The notes: generated from the sequence alone by a model not told the origin. Positions 44,155 to 56,740 are shown, counted from the stretch's first letter. The stretch is DNA of 64,000 nt from Brachynemurus nebulosus (GCA_035578155.1 JAPWDM010000015.1:5868709-5932708); one strand, 5' to 3'. Numbers and translations are program-made.

Positions 44155-45239
44155 ACATTCAGAGGAAAATTATCGCTATTCCAGGAACCATGATAAACTC
44201 AAAACACCAACAAATTAAGTTACTTTAAAATTTACTGAAGCAAAATTACACGGACCAATAAAGCAACCGTCAACAACCAGAGTGTTAAAGAAGTCTAATG
44301 ACTACAATGCAAACTAAGAAGTTAAAGAAGACATTGAGATAGGACGCAACCACCCAAAAAAGAAGAAACGACGTAGAAAACGTAACGCTCAGAGGACGAA
44401 TCAGGGAAACGTAGATTTTATAGGCATTGGTCAAGAAGAAATATCAGAAGTGGATCAAGCTAATGTCGAAATCGTAGGGTTGAAAACAAATGATAAGAGT
44501 CAACGAAGGAAAAGGTATAGTAGCTGAAAGGTCACAATTAGAGAAGAAATTCAAAAAGAAAAGAAGCCTCGACATCGAATAAACGTCGAGAGAAAAAAGG
44601 TTGAGGGTGTACTGGTCGAGTCAAGGTCAAAGGGAAAAGCTGTCCGCCTAAAGAGGGACCATACTTCAGTACATCTTGTGCCGATGTCCCCCAACGAGAC
44701 TGTGTGCCAACTTCAAAGCCGGTAAACCCATATGTGTCTGATTCGGAAGACGATGGCCCTTGTATTACCAAGATCAATATTCAAGCTGTGGTGCACCGAA
44801 ATCCAGACACCCGAAAGAAACGAACCTTAGAGCAACAAGTTTAAATAGTGAAGCAAAGAATGCGGAACACGAAGTCGCAACAAACAACACAATCTAGTTT
44901 TGCTCAAAAATAGCTTCGAAATTCCAGCTCGAACCGAGTGCTTTAGCGTTGCAACACAACGTGGATTCGAACCGAGTCGTCAAGTATTATTGAAATCGAT
45001 GTCAATCATGGGAGAAGGGATAATGGTTGTGTGATCGATAGCAATAGTGAGTAAAGAGAAACAAGTTCCAGTAATGTTAATGAATGTAACTAACAAGAGT
45101 GTCACCATACCTACGAACGTAGTAACAGGAGAATTAGAAGAAATACGGTCGAATGAGACAATGAGTGCACCAGTAACGTTATGAGGGATACAGAGTACAA
45201 CACCGTTACCAAAGCGAAGCAGAATGAGCGAAGAACTGT

Positions 45240-47560
45240 GACCTCAGCTTATGGGAACACACGAACGTTTTGAAGGATGTCGACCTGAATCATCTCAATG
45301 CTAGAGAAAGAAAGAAATTATTGAAATTTCTCGGTGGATATAAAGACATATTCTATGTAGAGGGAATGAAACTAACAAGGAGCATCACGGGGGTGTACCC
45401 CTTCGATTTTGTTTATTCTTTGATATGTTGTAAAACATCGAAAAATAAGAGACAAGTGTTTTTTTTAGCGGCTGTAAAACGGTTTGAAGGGGTGAAATCA
45501 CCCTTCAAAGATTGGGGTAAAAATTTAATTTGTCAAATATTTCGAAAACGGTAAGAGATAGAGTAAAAGTTTAAATTGGCGATATTACTCTTTTTTAAAG
45601 AGCTATCTATTGATATGCAACTTGTTTAAATTACATCAACAGGGGTGGTTGGGGGTTAAAATTTAGGGGTTAATTTTGCGAAAAGGGGGTAAAAAATACA
45701 ATATATTAAAATTTGTTTGCAGATTTCAAATCTACGTGAAAAAATCTAATTGACCTGTTTTTGCTCAATTTCATAATATTAAGTTTAGGGGTAAGTAACT
45801 AGAGGGTGTTGACATAATCATACTATTTGAGTTATTCAGGAACTTCTTCATGGAAAATAGCTTAAAATAATTATAACATCGTAAAAATGATATTTTCGAA
45901 TTCAAAATTTAGTTTGATCAACACTGAAGACGGGGAGGGGTAAGTAACCCTCCTAAATTATATTACGTTTTCATACACTCATTTATGTTAATATACTGGC
46001 GGAGGATAATAATGTCAAAATAAGTGCTTCCGAAGTTACACTAACGTATGTATTATCAATCTTGAAAATATCATTGTTTTCGATATCGATAATTTTTGAT
46101 AACGAAAACTAAATTTTATTAGTCGTAATACGTTTGTAATGCCCATAGCTTGCTACCTTTAAGTACAATATAATATATACACTAATACTAAAAATGAGTG
46201 TATGTAATTTAAGAGGGTGACTCACCCCCTCCTCCCCTCTTCAGTATTGATCAAACTGAATTTTGAATTCGAGAATATCATTTTTACGTTATTATAATTG
46301 ATTTAAGCTATTTTCTATGAAGAAGTTCCTGAATTACTTAAATAGTATGATTATGTCAACACAGTCACCCTCTAGTTACTTACCCCTAAACTTAATATTA
46401 TGAAATTGAGCAAAAACAGGTCAATTAGATTTTTTCACGTAGATTTGAAATCTGTAAACAAAATTTTAATATATTGTATTTTTTACCCTCTTCTCGCAAA
46501 ATTAACCCCTAAATGTTAACCCCCAACCATCCCTGTTTATGTATTTTAAACAAGTTGCATATCAATCGATAGCTCTTTAGAAAATAGTAATATCGGCAAT
46601 TTAAACTTTTGCTCTATCTCTTACCGTTTTCGAAATATTTGACAAATTAAATTTTTACCCCAATTTTTGAAAGGTGATTTCGCCCCTTCAAACCGTTTTA
46701 CAGCCGCTAAAAAAACACGTGTCTCTTATTTTTCGATGTTCTACAATATATCAAAGAATAAACAAATTCGGAAGGGTACGCCCCCGTGATGCTCCTTGTA
46801 AGTGTAGCTCGAGCCCATATGTAACTATTGGCCCATACCTAATCTTCAAGGAACGTTTGATATGCTTGGCAGTGCAAAGATATTCACTACTGTAGACTTG
46901 GCGTGGGGGTACTGGCAAGTAGAAATTGAAGAAGATAAGGGGAAGACAGGTTTCAATACCCCCGATGGGCACTATCACTGCCATCGAATGCCCTTTGGGC
47001 TCATTAATGCCCCAAGTACTTTCCAAAGGTTGCTGAATTCAGCCTTATCCGGGTTGGTGGAAACGCACTGTCTTGATATCATCATATTTAGTCCTGGAAA
47101 TGTTGATGATCAGTGGCGTATTTGACTGTCTCTGGAAAGCCAACTTGAAGATTAAGCCTTCGAAATGTCATTTTCTAAAGGAAGAGACCACCTATCTTGG
47201 CCATGTCATATCAAACGAGGGAATACGACCAGATGAATCAAAAATCGCTGTGGAATTTCCCAGTACCATGTCGAGTTAAGGATATAAGGGGATTTTTAGG
47301 GCTCGTAGGGTTTTATAGACGCTTCATCCCTGATTTTGCAGAGATCGCTAAGCCATTGACTAGACTGGCGAAGAAAGACGAGCAGTTCGAATGGGACGAA
47401 GAGGCTCTAAATGGATTCCAGAAGCTAAAGGAGCTTCTTTGCAGTCCACCAGTGCTACAATACCCACAATTTGAACACCAGATCCGGCTGCGTTCAGGCG
47501 TGGCGTGCGCATATTTGACGTCAGAATGCGTGGTTACTGAAGGTGGTGAAACTTACTAGC
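45240..47560 (+). pseudogene. pol: Gypsy pol remnant, interrupted by foldback element
   Basis: The start of the reverse transcriptase region (DLNHLNARERKKLLKFLGGY) is cut at 45376 by the foldback element. It resumes after 46798 with AKIFTTVDLAWGYWQVEI and HRMPFGLINAPSTFQRLL. The catalytic box reads LDIIIFSP and is frame-damaged. KIKPSKCHFLKEETTYLGHV and RGFLGLVGFYRRFIPDF follow. RNase H begins, then the sequence ends in unrelated DNA at about 47520-47560, where a minus-strand env fragment starts. A Gypsy lineage different from the complete element at 21.7 kb. Confidence 0.75.
45377..46797. mobile_element. Foldback element, copy 1
   Basis: Two arms of about 580-600 bp (45377-45965 and about 46200-46797) are inverted copies. 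The tips are AAGGAGCATCACGGG and CCCGTGATGCTCCTT. The spacer of about 235 bp has no gene. It has the same family arms as 61531-62535 (GGTAAAAATTTAATTTGTCA, GTGGTTGGGGGTTAA blocks). It interrupts the Gypsy pol remnant. Confidence 0.85.
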
Positions 47561-48663
47561 GAGCCCTCGAGCCATTACAGTGTGATCCGCGAACGTATTT
47601 AGTACTGTACAAAGGGGTTGCCCAGAAGTTGAGTCACGGTGAACCATCAGGAGGGGAACGAATCGTCTACACGGTAACAACGCAGCAGACAATTTTCGCG
47701 TTGTCCATTCAAGCCGAGGTGACCCCGACCCATAAGACTGAAGGATATGATTTCTGGATGCCATAAATAATGAGCGGTTGTTATGCGTAACTGGCAACTC
47801 CCTGTAACACTCGTCAACTGACGCAATTTCACCTCTACAATACAGGATGTCACGGCTGTATCCTGATTCCCGCATGTAGTTATACGCAAACTCTTCCGGA
47901 GAAATAATTGCCAAATTTAGAAGGTTCCTTATTATTCATCCCCATTTCACACCTTTGTGTTTGAACCGCATCGTATAATGTTTTGGAATTCATGTAAGTA
48001 AATAGATCTAAGTTGGTGACCTGACTTGGTTTCTTTCGCATTTCGGATGCTCTGTCTACCATCCTCGCTGATTGCATATGAAAACTCGACTATGTAGTTG
48101 TGTGGTAACTGTGTAAACAACGCGTTTCACATCACTGATGTCATCCTCTTCATTGGTTAACTTCCGAGCTTCGCCATCATATAACATCACTTATTTCTAA
48201 CATCGCAAAACTCCGCGTCATAAGTTCTCCAGTATGTTTCCCCACCTTCAATGTCTACACACTCTGTCGCAATATAGGCGCAACTCGTTTCCGAACACTA
48301 TTTAATTTGGTTATTATTAAATTGTACGATTGCTCGATAATCCGTCAGGGTTATAGTTACAATCGCCTATACAGCTGCGTTTCCCCATCTCCCATATTCG
48401 TCACTGTAATCCACACCACTACACTTTTCATCATACGTAATTGCCCCTGCTAATACTACACTACGTGATACAGTCCCATTTCGCTGTAATTGATTCAGAA
48501 TCACACCACGACTAAATTCTACTTCAGAGTACCGACACATCTTTGTGTATTTATCACGTCCCATTACCGCTATATAACTCGCGAATCCATTTCGGACCTC
48601 AGACCCGTGCGAATGTATACCGTAATGTCTAATATGATTTACACTTGCACTTTGTATTGACAA
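47534..48663 (-). pseudogene. env: Envelope-like glycoprotein remnant
   Basis: Three minus-strand pieces in shifting frames (48663-48367, 48077-47880, 47914-47534). Recognisable stretches include SIQSASVNHIRHYGIHSHG, SKTLYDAVQTQRCEMGMN and CYRELPVTHNNRSLFMASRN, with Cys residues spaced as in class III-type envelope proteins captured by insect retroelements. Several frameshifts and stops separate them, and the 3' end is lost at the junction with the plus-strand pol. It is old and not functional. Family assignment is from memory of similar insect proteins and is moderately sure. Confidence 0.5.
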
Positions 48664-49302
48664 ACGTGTTCCGTAGCATATTTGGCAGTTTGTATCAACT
48701 GAATAAACACTGACTCTTTATGTACTAATCGAGTATACCGTTCACATGCATTAACCTCCAAAAGTGATTACGTGGTGATATTTAAGTAATCGTTGTCATA
48801 ATCATACGCGACTAATGCATAAGTTTCGCTCACAAATATAAATAAAAATGAGTACAACTAGAATGAGTTTAGTCATTGTTCGTGGTTTTCACTGTAACAA
48901 AGTATAATAAAATATCACAAATTGAGAGTTTATTACACAATTCCACATCGGTTGTTTTCACTATGCTAAACCAAATTAAGTATTTATTAATACTTTATTA
49001 ATTAATAGTTTATATTTCACATAATAATTTTTTCAGTTTTAATAATACTAGTACTATATAGTGTTCAACTTCTTTTATTTCGCTTTAATAGCTTTCTTAA
49101 TCCTAAAAATTCATTCGCTTATTTTAATCACTTGACCTGCTCACGCTATTAAGTTTTGCAGAATAACTTAACACTACTAATAATACAATCGAAAATTTTT
49201 TTTACAATATCACTTTTACATTCTAGTCTTATTTTTTTTTTTATTTATTACTATACACGCCACTCTGAACTCTTTAAAACTAATGTTTTTAGTCCTTGTA
49301 TT
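48664..49302. other. No clear gene
   Basis: Probably the decayed 5' part of the env remnant; no frame can be supported. Confidence 0.4.
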
Positions 49303-49835
49303 ATTAGTCTCTAACACATAATTTAATTCGCATTAAATATGTTTTGGGAAGTACCCAAGAGTACTCACCCTGATTTCGCGTATGTGGACATAGTACGTTT
49401 TCTTCGGGTCTTTCACCAAAATCTTCTTCCAGTGCTCCCGTTTGTTCTTTTTGCTTTCTCATCTCACTTACTTCGTGTCTCACTCTCTCTCTCACTCCCT
49501 TCACATTTTCGCTCGCTCTCACTCTCTTCTTGATTTTACTGTCTCTCGCTTTTCTCTTCTTCCTACCCTTCTTCTCTCCACTTAATTGCATATTCTCCAC
49601 AGTTTGTCTCTTCACCATATTCACGCAAAATATCCTCATCTCTCGCGTCGTCATCACACCCAATTGGCATCGAATCTTCATCGCTTTTATCACTGCTATG
49701 AGTCATCTCATTTTCGTCATCATTATTATTACACTCGTTGTGAATGCTCTTATTTTTTTCCACACCCTCATTATTCCTACTTTGTATTGCATCGTTTCGC
49801 TGACTGGTTCCTAATGACTCCTCGAACCTTATCAC
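49303..49835 (-). pseudogene. Charged low-complexity frames, pol/env spacer
   Basis: Two overlapping frames, one acidic (NNDDENEMTHSSDKSDEDS) and one basic (KKGRKKRKARDSKIKKRV). They lie between integrase and env on the same strand. The antisense strand is Cys/Phe/Ser-rich only because of this composition. Likely one degenerate product of the retroelement; function unknown. Confidence 0.3.
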
Positions 49836-49939
49836 ATAAACCTCAGCTTCCTCAACTAAAAACTCATATTCCGACTTATCTCCTGGTAGTTGTTCATTTT
49901 TTTTATTTTTGTTGCCTTTTTTTTGATTTCGACGTCATC

Positions 49940-50165
49940 TCACTCCTCACTTTTACAATATTTTAAACGATTTGTATGGACAATATGGTCTTTACGTCCT
50001 CTTATCTCCCGTATCTTGAAATTCACTGTTCCCTTTTTCTCGATAAGTCGTTGAGGTCCAGCCCATGGCTTCGCAAGCTTCTTCGTCAAATTTATTTTAT
50101 TCGTTGGATCATGCAACAAGGACTTTATCGCCAACTTTGAACGTCGCCTCTCTAGCTTTCCTATT
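49940..50165 (-). pseudogene. pol: Gypsy integrase C-terminal fragment
   Basis: LLHDPTNKINLTKKLAKPW, GPQRLIEKKGTVNFKI and HTNRLKYCKS are the typical C-terminal integrase/GPY-type domain. A frameshift near 50120 separates an upstream RFNRKAREATFKVGDK. It reads in the same direction as the env remnant and precedes it, as expected for a pol-env element on the minus strand. Confidence 0.75.
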
Positions 50166-50227
50166 GAAACGCTGTACCTATTCCTTCACCTCGTACACAT
50201 CATGTATTCTTTACATTAGCTAGTAAA

Positions 50228-50870
50228 ATGGAATGGTCGAAGGAAACATTTTACAATTAGTTGAAGAATATTGTAAACATGACTGTTTATGGAATCAAAG
50301 GGTTGCTAGTTATAAAAATAAATAAAAACGGTATGATGCTTGGGAGGAAATAGAAAAAGTTTTTAACTGCGATTGGGTAAAAGTGGTAAAAAAATTTTAA
50401 TTGGACAATTTCAACGCGAAAGTAAAAAACTAACAGGACATTCAGGAGACGGTGTGGATGAGAATCATGAATATAGTTACACATGTGGTTTGCTTTCCAA
50501 AACTTGTCGTTTTTACGAGAAATATTTAAATTTTGAAATGATAGTATTTAAAAAAAAAAATTATTCATAAGCATAAAAAATTATAAATGGAAAATTAATC
50601 TTATCCCACATTTCATCTCACCCAGTAGTATTTGGATTTTTCAGATAGAGGTCACTGAACTTAGTGAGAAATCAGAAAACAGTAATGATGAAATAAACAA
50701 TGATGAAACGAATGAAGATCAGGAACGAGAAACTATTTTTGAAAAAGTACTACTTGGTGGTAAACGTAAGCACTTTCTAAATCCCAGAAAATTGTAAAAA
50801 ATAAAGCTGAGGATCCAAGGATAGCGGACGCTACCACGTCATCTTTGGATGACTGTTGCAAAGTACTTAC
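50228..50870 (+). pseudogene. MADF-domain protein, broken
   Basis: From ATG 50228 the frame reads MEWSKETFYNLVEEYCKHD and SYKNK, then a stop at about 50322 and later shifts. RYDAWEEIEKVFNCDWVK and IGQFQRESKKLTG complete a MADF domain, a Myb-like DNA-binding fold common next to Harbinger and other transposons. After an AG acceptor near 50645 an acidic linker (SEKSENSNDEINNDETNED) and RIADATTSSLDDC follow. At least two stops. Probably the accessory gene of a lost transposon. Confidence 0.65.
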
Positions 50871-50994
50871 ATACATAGATCTGCTAATCAAACATTTAAT
50901 CAATATATCAACCTAGTGACATCTAGTGAAATAACATAAAACTTATTAAAATCACAGATAAGTAGATTTCAACTCGATATGCTCTCAAATAATA

Positions 50995-52195
50995 TGTTAC
51001 GCTTGAATTTTGTTATTAAAGTGGCCACTCGTGGCGTTGTTGTATGGAACTTAAACCATAAAGTCTAGAATGTTCTAGAAAAGGTTTGATTATGTTTCAA
51101 CTATGGAACATAAACAACTTTTAGTACGGAAGTCGCAATGGACACATGTAAGTTTTGATTCACTCTTAAATTTATTCTTTTTTGGGCTTACAAAGTAGTA
51201 ATGTAGCACGTAATTATTCAAATTTATTATTTAAATTTAGAATATGTATTTTTGCAATTAATTAGACGTCTCGTTTTATTTAAAATTTATTTCTATCCTG
51301 TAATGTAAAAATTTTGGCAATTATCTAAATTATACTTAACTGTTGACCAAATTGTTTCACGTTGTATTCATTTGACACGTGGATTTGTTAATTTTTCTGT
51401 CAATCAGTTTAAGTATTTCATTGCATTTTTCATGTTTTACTTAATCTTTGGCTTAAATGTCCAACGACGTCTAAATTAATTCGTAATTCAGGTTATAATT
51501 TTAAATTTTATTTATCCTTCGGCTTACATGCCCTACGTCTAAATTAATTGATGGTTTAGTTAATTAATTAATTTTATCATTTAGTTTATTAAATTAATGT
51601 CAACGTTTAGTACATTGTGTTCCATCCGAAATCGGTCCTCAAAGTCACGCGGAGCTCACACCTCATTTAAAATTTAACGTTGTAACTTTTCATTTAATAG
51701 TATTGTAACCCTTTTTGCTTAATAAGCTTGTAATGTTTTTATTTAGTATTTTGTAAAATTCAGCTCCACCCATTTAATTTTTATGAATTAACATTGTTCT
51801 GCTTCAAGGCCGTGTATTTGTAATGTATCATTTAGTTTGTTAAGTCGACAAGTACATTATGGTATCTCAGTCTTAGTTTGCATGTTATCGTTATGTCAGT
51901 ACGTTGTTCCATATTTCATTTAAAGTCTTAATCGTATCCTCTAGTTTAGTGTACTATAGTTTAGGTCAGTCTAATTCGACACCTTTAGGTCATGTTAATG
52001 TTAATTTTTCTTAGTCAGTTTTAATTGCGTGGTAGTTTCTTTACCAAATAGTTGTAAGGTAGTTATACTGTTAGCCGCTCTCGTGGCCAGGCGCAGTGGA
52101 CGTGTCCACTGTACAAATTTTATCTCAATAAATGTTAAATTTTTGTTAAGATGAAATCTCTAGTTTTATTTACATTTTACAATCACCGCATTAAC
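50995..52195 (+). mobile_element. Possible solo LTR
   Basis: Starts TGTTACGC and ends CATTAACA (TGTTA/TAACA inverted ends). A perfect heat-shock element lies at 51068-51080 near the 5' end. The hairpin CAGTGGACGTGTCCACTG at 52094-52111 and AATAAATGTTAAA just after it would be the poly(A) region. A repeated GGCTTA...GACGTCTAAATTAATT block lies in the middle. No matching target duplication was found and there is no second copy in the window, so the call is weak. Confidence 0.35.
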
Positions 52196-53867
52196 ACTGC
52201 CTAAGCCATACGCTTCCACCACATACTGCGCCGCTCTGAACCTCAAACCTTTATCTTTACACATCATTTACCTCGCCAATAATTTACTTAATATTACCAC
52301 GCAAATACTATTATTTTTTATTTTTGTCGCAACGCGTATTCGATAATGAAAAAACTTGGCTCTGAAAATAGAGATGAATGTTATGCGTACTGCTTTTAAA
52401 TTAAGGAGTTATGAGAAACGTTGTAATAAATTTTAAAAATTTCTGATAATATATTTATTTAAATTATTTTTTTTTTGTGTTGGGGTTTGGGTTTGTTTAT
52501 CTGTTGGGTCTTTTGCTTACTGATCGTATTTGGGGTTGGTTTGAGATTCGACCAGCAGAGTACCTCCAGGTGTTGCGGAGATAAGAAAGTGTGTGGCAGT
52601 GGAAAGCTTTGCTCGCGAATCGTTTTCCCAAATACCGTAAAGGTTCCAAAATAATGATCAATTATTTTTGATATAATGATAAATTTTAACAACTTCAAAG
52701 GACGCTAAATCAGAAATACGGAGATTTCTAAAACACGAGTTTATTACAGTTTAGAAGTAATCAAAACAAAATTTTGGTTACAATATTAAAAAATTCCTTA
52801 AAATTTTAACAATGAAGTTTTGTAAATTAGAGAAGTTGAGTAAACATTTCTTTTACAATTTTAAATCTTTTGGCCAATTATGCGAAATTTACACAATATG
52901 TATTAAAATAGAATCTGCATCTTTGGTTATCTCGTGTGGCCATATTTTTTCGGTATGAAGTGCACAATTTTTCAAAGTATATTGCGTATATGATGTCGGA
53001 AAAATATAACCACATCGATTCCTTAACTATACAATTTTAAATGAAGATTTAGAATATCACCACAAAATGTGTTTTTTCAAATGTACTAAATGGCATTATT
53101 TAAGAGTTTAATTTATATATTTAGAAATTTTGATTTAATTCATTTGCCCTTTAAAAATTATGACTAGAATGGTATATGTATATATTTATTTTTTTTTTTA
53201 ATATAAATAAAATATTATCGAAAATGAATTTTAGTCTACTAGAAATTTACGTTAGAAGCTAGATTTCACAGATGAACTATAAAATTTAATATAAGATTTA
53301 TAAGATTTAAATATAAGATTTAAAAAATTTGAACAGATATCGAAACAGCTTGTTAAAGGTTGCACGTGTACAAATTTTTCAAAAGGAAAGTGACCTATAT
53401 CTAATAACACGTTGTAACTAGACATTATGAATATATTTGAAAATTATTTAAATTATTATTACCATACAAATTAATTTAATTAAAAATTACTAAACTATCT
53501 AATTTTTTAGTCGTTGACTCTTTTAGCGAAATTCCTGGAAATCATTTTTTGAGGTCCAGATGAATGCTTGAGTTCAAGACGACGTAATATATCAAAATAT
53601 AATTTTCCTACATACTACAAATTTAATAATTTTTTAATAACTAATTTTTTGAAAAATATTTTCATTTTAATCTAACTAAATTTCCAATATATAAGAATTT
53701 TTTTTAAGTATCATTTTTTTTATTATCCTACATACTATGTATAATCTTAATTATTTTTCCTATTAACTAATCCTTAAAATATATATAGCCATTTCCGTTT
53801 TACTTGTGCAACATATTAATTTTTAAATAAACAAATACTACAATTTCCCGTTCTGGTGTGTGTCCGG
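52196..53867. other. AT-rich interval, no gene
   Basis: Only a GC-richer patch at about 52480-52660 (GTGTGGCAGTGGAAAGC) loosely resembling module D stands out. Confidence 0.45.
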
Positions 53868-53995
53868 TGTCAATTACCGTGCTACACGAGGCAAACAAAG
53901 GACAGAAGTTAACAATCCTAGAAGCAATAGAAATAAATAAACATAACTCCGATCACCTTTTACATGACTACACCGATATCTACAGTTCAACTTTA
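53868..53995 (+). pseudogene. Penelope-like element C-terminal fragment
   Basis: In the frame GTGCTACACGAG... the peptide has GQKLTILEAIEINKHNSD, the closing motif of the Penelope GIY-YIG protein, matching GQKLNIFEALEINK at 8.6 kb. Only about 40 codons remain. The following 650 bp may be its 3' untranslated region. Confidence 0.7.
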
Positions 53996-54204
53996 TTTTC
54001 AATATTATAATTTAATTAAACTTTTAAAATTGTATTTTTCTGTAATATTGTTTGTTTGTCAATTTCAATCTTTTGTCACGTGTTTGCTCGCATTTGTCAC
54101 ATGTAATGTAATCTTGTTTTTCTTGTTTTTCGGATTCTCCCACTACCCCCGCCCCTTCTACTTTCACACCATATACCACTCCCCTTCATAAGTATAGGTA
54201 GATA

Positions 54205-54778
54205 AAGTTAATATATAAGGGCATGTATCGAATATAATTTTTATTCTGTTTGAAAATGAACTAACGGTTCGAAACAATATTGTCACAGTTTCAAAAATAA
54301 AAACTGATATTTTGCGAAGTAAAATATTTGTTTATTATTTGCAAATATGGAATACCAAAAAGTAACGCTCAAATCTATTAATATTATCTTAAGTTTAGAT
54401 TAAATAAATTTCTAGTAAATACGAAATATATAAATTAGTTTAAGTAAATTTCTAATTTCAATTAAGTTAATTTCCAATAAATACGAAAAAATATATGAAT
54501 TTTAAATAAAGAATACTTATCTTAACATTAACGAAACATCTTCAACAGTTACATTATTTAACAATTATCTTTTAACAATTATACTACATTACAACACTAA
54601 AAATCTAATTTAATATAATTTTTTTCCTCATTTTGATGTTAATGCCTAGACGGTCACTTGAGAAGAGCTCAAGAGAGTCTGTGTCCTTTTTTCCAATTAG
54701 TATCAGTTACCTATTTTTTAATTATCTGTTATATAATTTGTTTGTTAATTATTTTTTGAAAAATAAAATATTTAATTA

Positions 54779-54871
<93 letters not shown>

Positions 54872-55046
54872 CTCAAAACAAAATAATGGCCACTTCAATT
54901 AGAATTGCTTTCAATGATAGTTTTCCTTATGAAAAAGGAGAGGCTGACTGAGCCTATAAAGGCTGCTCACAGGGTTTTAAGTGCTGTAGACTGGGCAAAA
55001 TCGATTATTTCAATATTTTATTTTTTATAAAAAACCAGAATACTAT
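54205..55046 (+). repeat. 840-bp direct duplication, copy 1
   Basis: Nearly identical to 56852-57688, from AAGGGCATGTATCGAATAT to AAAACAAGAATACTAT, including a (TA)n tract (54783-54869) and a CCTCAAAACAAAATAATGGC end of the neighbouring Tc1 family. The two copies bracket the tRNA array. Confidence 0.85.
54783..54869. repeat. (TA)n microsatellite
   Basis: About 43 TA units within the first direct duplication; the corresponding tract in the second copy is 57436-57510. Confidence 0.95.
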
Positions 55047-55246
55047 TTTTAATTTCAAATATTATCGAGTGCTTGTGAGACACTACTACGTATGACAAAC
55101 TTTTGTTTGCATTTCAACACACGCAGTATTGATATGTTCACTAATCGTTCAGCCAAACTGAAACTTTAAGCACTCGATTTCTTTGGTATAGTATGACCAA
55201 AAACCACATGTAAATTAAAAATCACAAAGTGATTGAAAAAATATCC

Positions 55247-55318
55247 GGATCGGCCGGGAATCGAACCCAGGATCTTCTGGTAACTAGCCAGACGTGTTAA
55301 CCTCTACACTAACGATCC
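55247..55318 (-). tRNA. tRNA-like gene, anticodon AGT (Thr), copy 1
   Basis: 72 nt fold into a full cloverleaf: acceptor 6 of 7 pairs (mismatch at 7:66), D stem GTGT/ACAC, anticodon stem TCTGG/CCAGA with loop CTAGTTA, T stem CTGGG/CCCGG, loop TTCGATT. A box TAGTGTAGAGG and B box GGTTCGATTCC match consensus. A T6 run follows four to five bases after the 3' end and would end pol III transcription. The body does not look like a usual insect Thr tRNA, so it may be a tRNA-derived repeat. Confidence 0.55.
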
Positions 55319-55602
55319 CATACTCGGTAAGCGGCGGCGCCGGACACCCATTCAATCACCTATGTGTATTAGTACTCTCTCTGATTCGAGAAACAGTTAT
55401 AATTTTAATTTCAAATATTATCGAGTGCTTGTGAGACACTACTACGTATGACAAACTTTTGTTTGCATTTCAACACACGCAGTATTGATATGTTCACTAA
55501 TCGTTCAGCTAAACTGAAACTTTAAGCACTCGATTTCTTTGGTATAGTATGACCAAAAACCACATGTAAATTAAAAATCACAAAGTGATTGAAAAAATAT
55601 CC

Positions 55603-55674
55603 GGATCGGCCGGGAATCGAACCCAGGATCTTCTGGTAACTAGCCAGACGTGTTAACCTCTACACCAACGATCC
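55603..55674 (-). tRNA. tRNA-like gene, copy 2
   Basis: Same cloverleaf and anticodon as copy 1. One change at position 9 (TG for TA, still fitting the A box). Confidence 0.55.
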
Positions 55675-55957
55675 GATACTCGGTAAGCGGCGGCGCCGGA
55701 ACCCATTCAATCACCTATGTGTATTAGTACTCTTTCTGATTCGAGAAACAGTTATAATTTTAATTTCAAATATTATCGAGTGCTTGTGAGACACTACTAC
55801 GTATGACAAACTTTTGTTTGCATTTCAACACACGCAGTATTGATATGTTCACTAATCGTTCAGCTAAACTGAAACTTTAAGCACTCGATTTCTTTGGTAT
55901 AGTATGACCAAAAACCACATGTAAATTAAAAATCACAAAGTGATTGAAAAAATATCC

Positions 55958-56029
55958 GGATCGGCCGGGAATCGAACCCAGGATCTTCTGGTAACTAGCC
56001 AGACGTGTTAACCTCTACACTAACGATCC
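55958..56029 (-). tRNA. tRNA-like gene, copy 3
   Basis: Same as copy 1, base for base in the 72 nt. Confidence 0.55.
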
Positions 56030-56313
56030 CATACTCGGTAAGCGGCGGCGCCGGACACCCATTCAATCACCTATGTGTATTAGTACTCTCTCTGATTCGA
56101 GAAACAGCTATAACTTTAATTTCAAATATTATCGAGTGCTTGTGAGACACTACTACGTATGACAAACTTTTGTTTGCATTTCAACACACGCAGTATTGAT
56201 ATGTTCACTAATCGTTCAGCTAAACTGAAACTTTAAGCACTCGATTTCTTTGGTATAGTATGACCAAAAACCACATGTAAATTAAAAATCACAAAGTGAT
56301 TGAAAAAATATCC

Positions 56314-56385
56314 GGATCGGCCGGGAATCGAACCCAGGATCTTCTGGTAACTAGCCAGACGTGTTAACCTCTACACCAACGATCC
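56314..56385 (-). tRNA. tRNA-like gene, copy 4
   Basis: Same as copy 2 (TG at positions 8-9). Confidence 0.55.
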
Positions 56386-56668
56386 CATACTCGGTAAGCG
56401 GCGGCGCCGGAACCCATTCAATCACCTATGTGTATTAGTACTCTTTCTGATTCGAGAAACAGTTATAATTTTAATTTCAAATATTATCGAGTGCTTGTGA
56501 GACACTACTACGTATGACAAACTTTTGTTTGCATTTCAACACACGCAGTATTGATATGTTCACTAATCGTTCAGCTAAACTGAAACTTTAAGCACTCGAT
56601 TTCTTTGGTATAGTATGACCAAAAACCACATGTAAATTAAAAATCACAAAGTGATTGAAAAAATATCC

Positions 56669-56740
56669 GGATCGGCCGGGAATCGAACCCAGGATCTTCT
56701 GGTAACTAGCCAGACGTGTTAACCTCTACACCAACGATCC
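56669..56740 (-). tRNA. tRNA-like gene, copy 5
   Basis: Same as copy 2. Outside the gene this unit differs at GGCGGTGCCGG. Confidence 0.55.

Noticed and set aside
49339..49966. Plus-strand Ser/Phe/Leu-rich frames
   Set aside because: Antisense to the charged spacer of the integrase/env remnant; composition artefact.
50995..52195. Host gene first exon (ATGGACACAT followed by GTAAGT at about 51138)
   Set aside because: No downstream coding exon; LTR-like ends and a poly(A) region make a retroelement more likely, although neither is proven.
53868..54300. Hammerhead ribozyme in the Penelope 3' region
   Set aside because: A CGAAAC core is present (near 54269) but I could not find the CTGATGA core and pairing stems in the right order.
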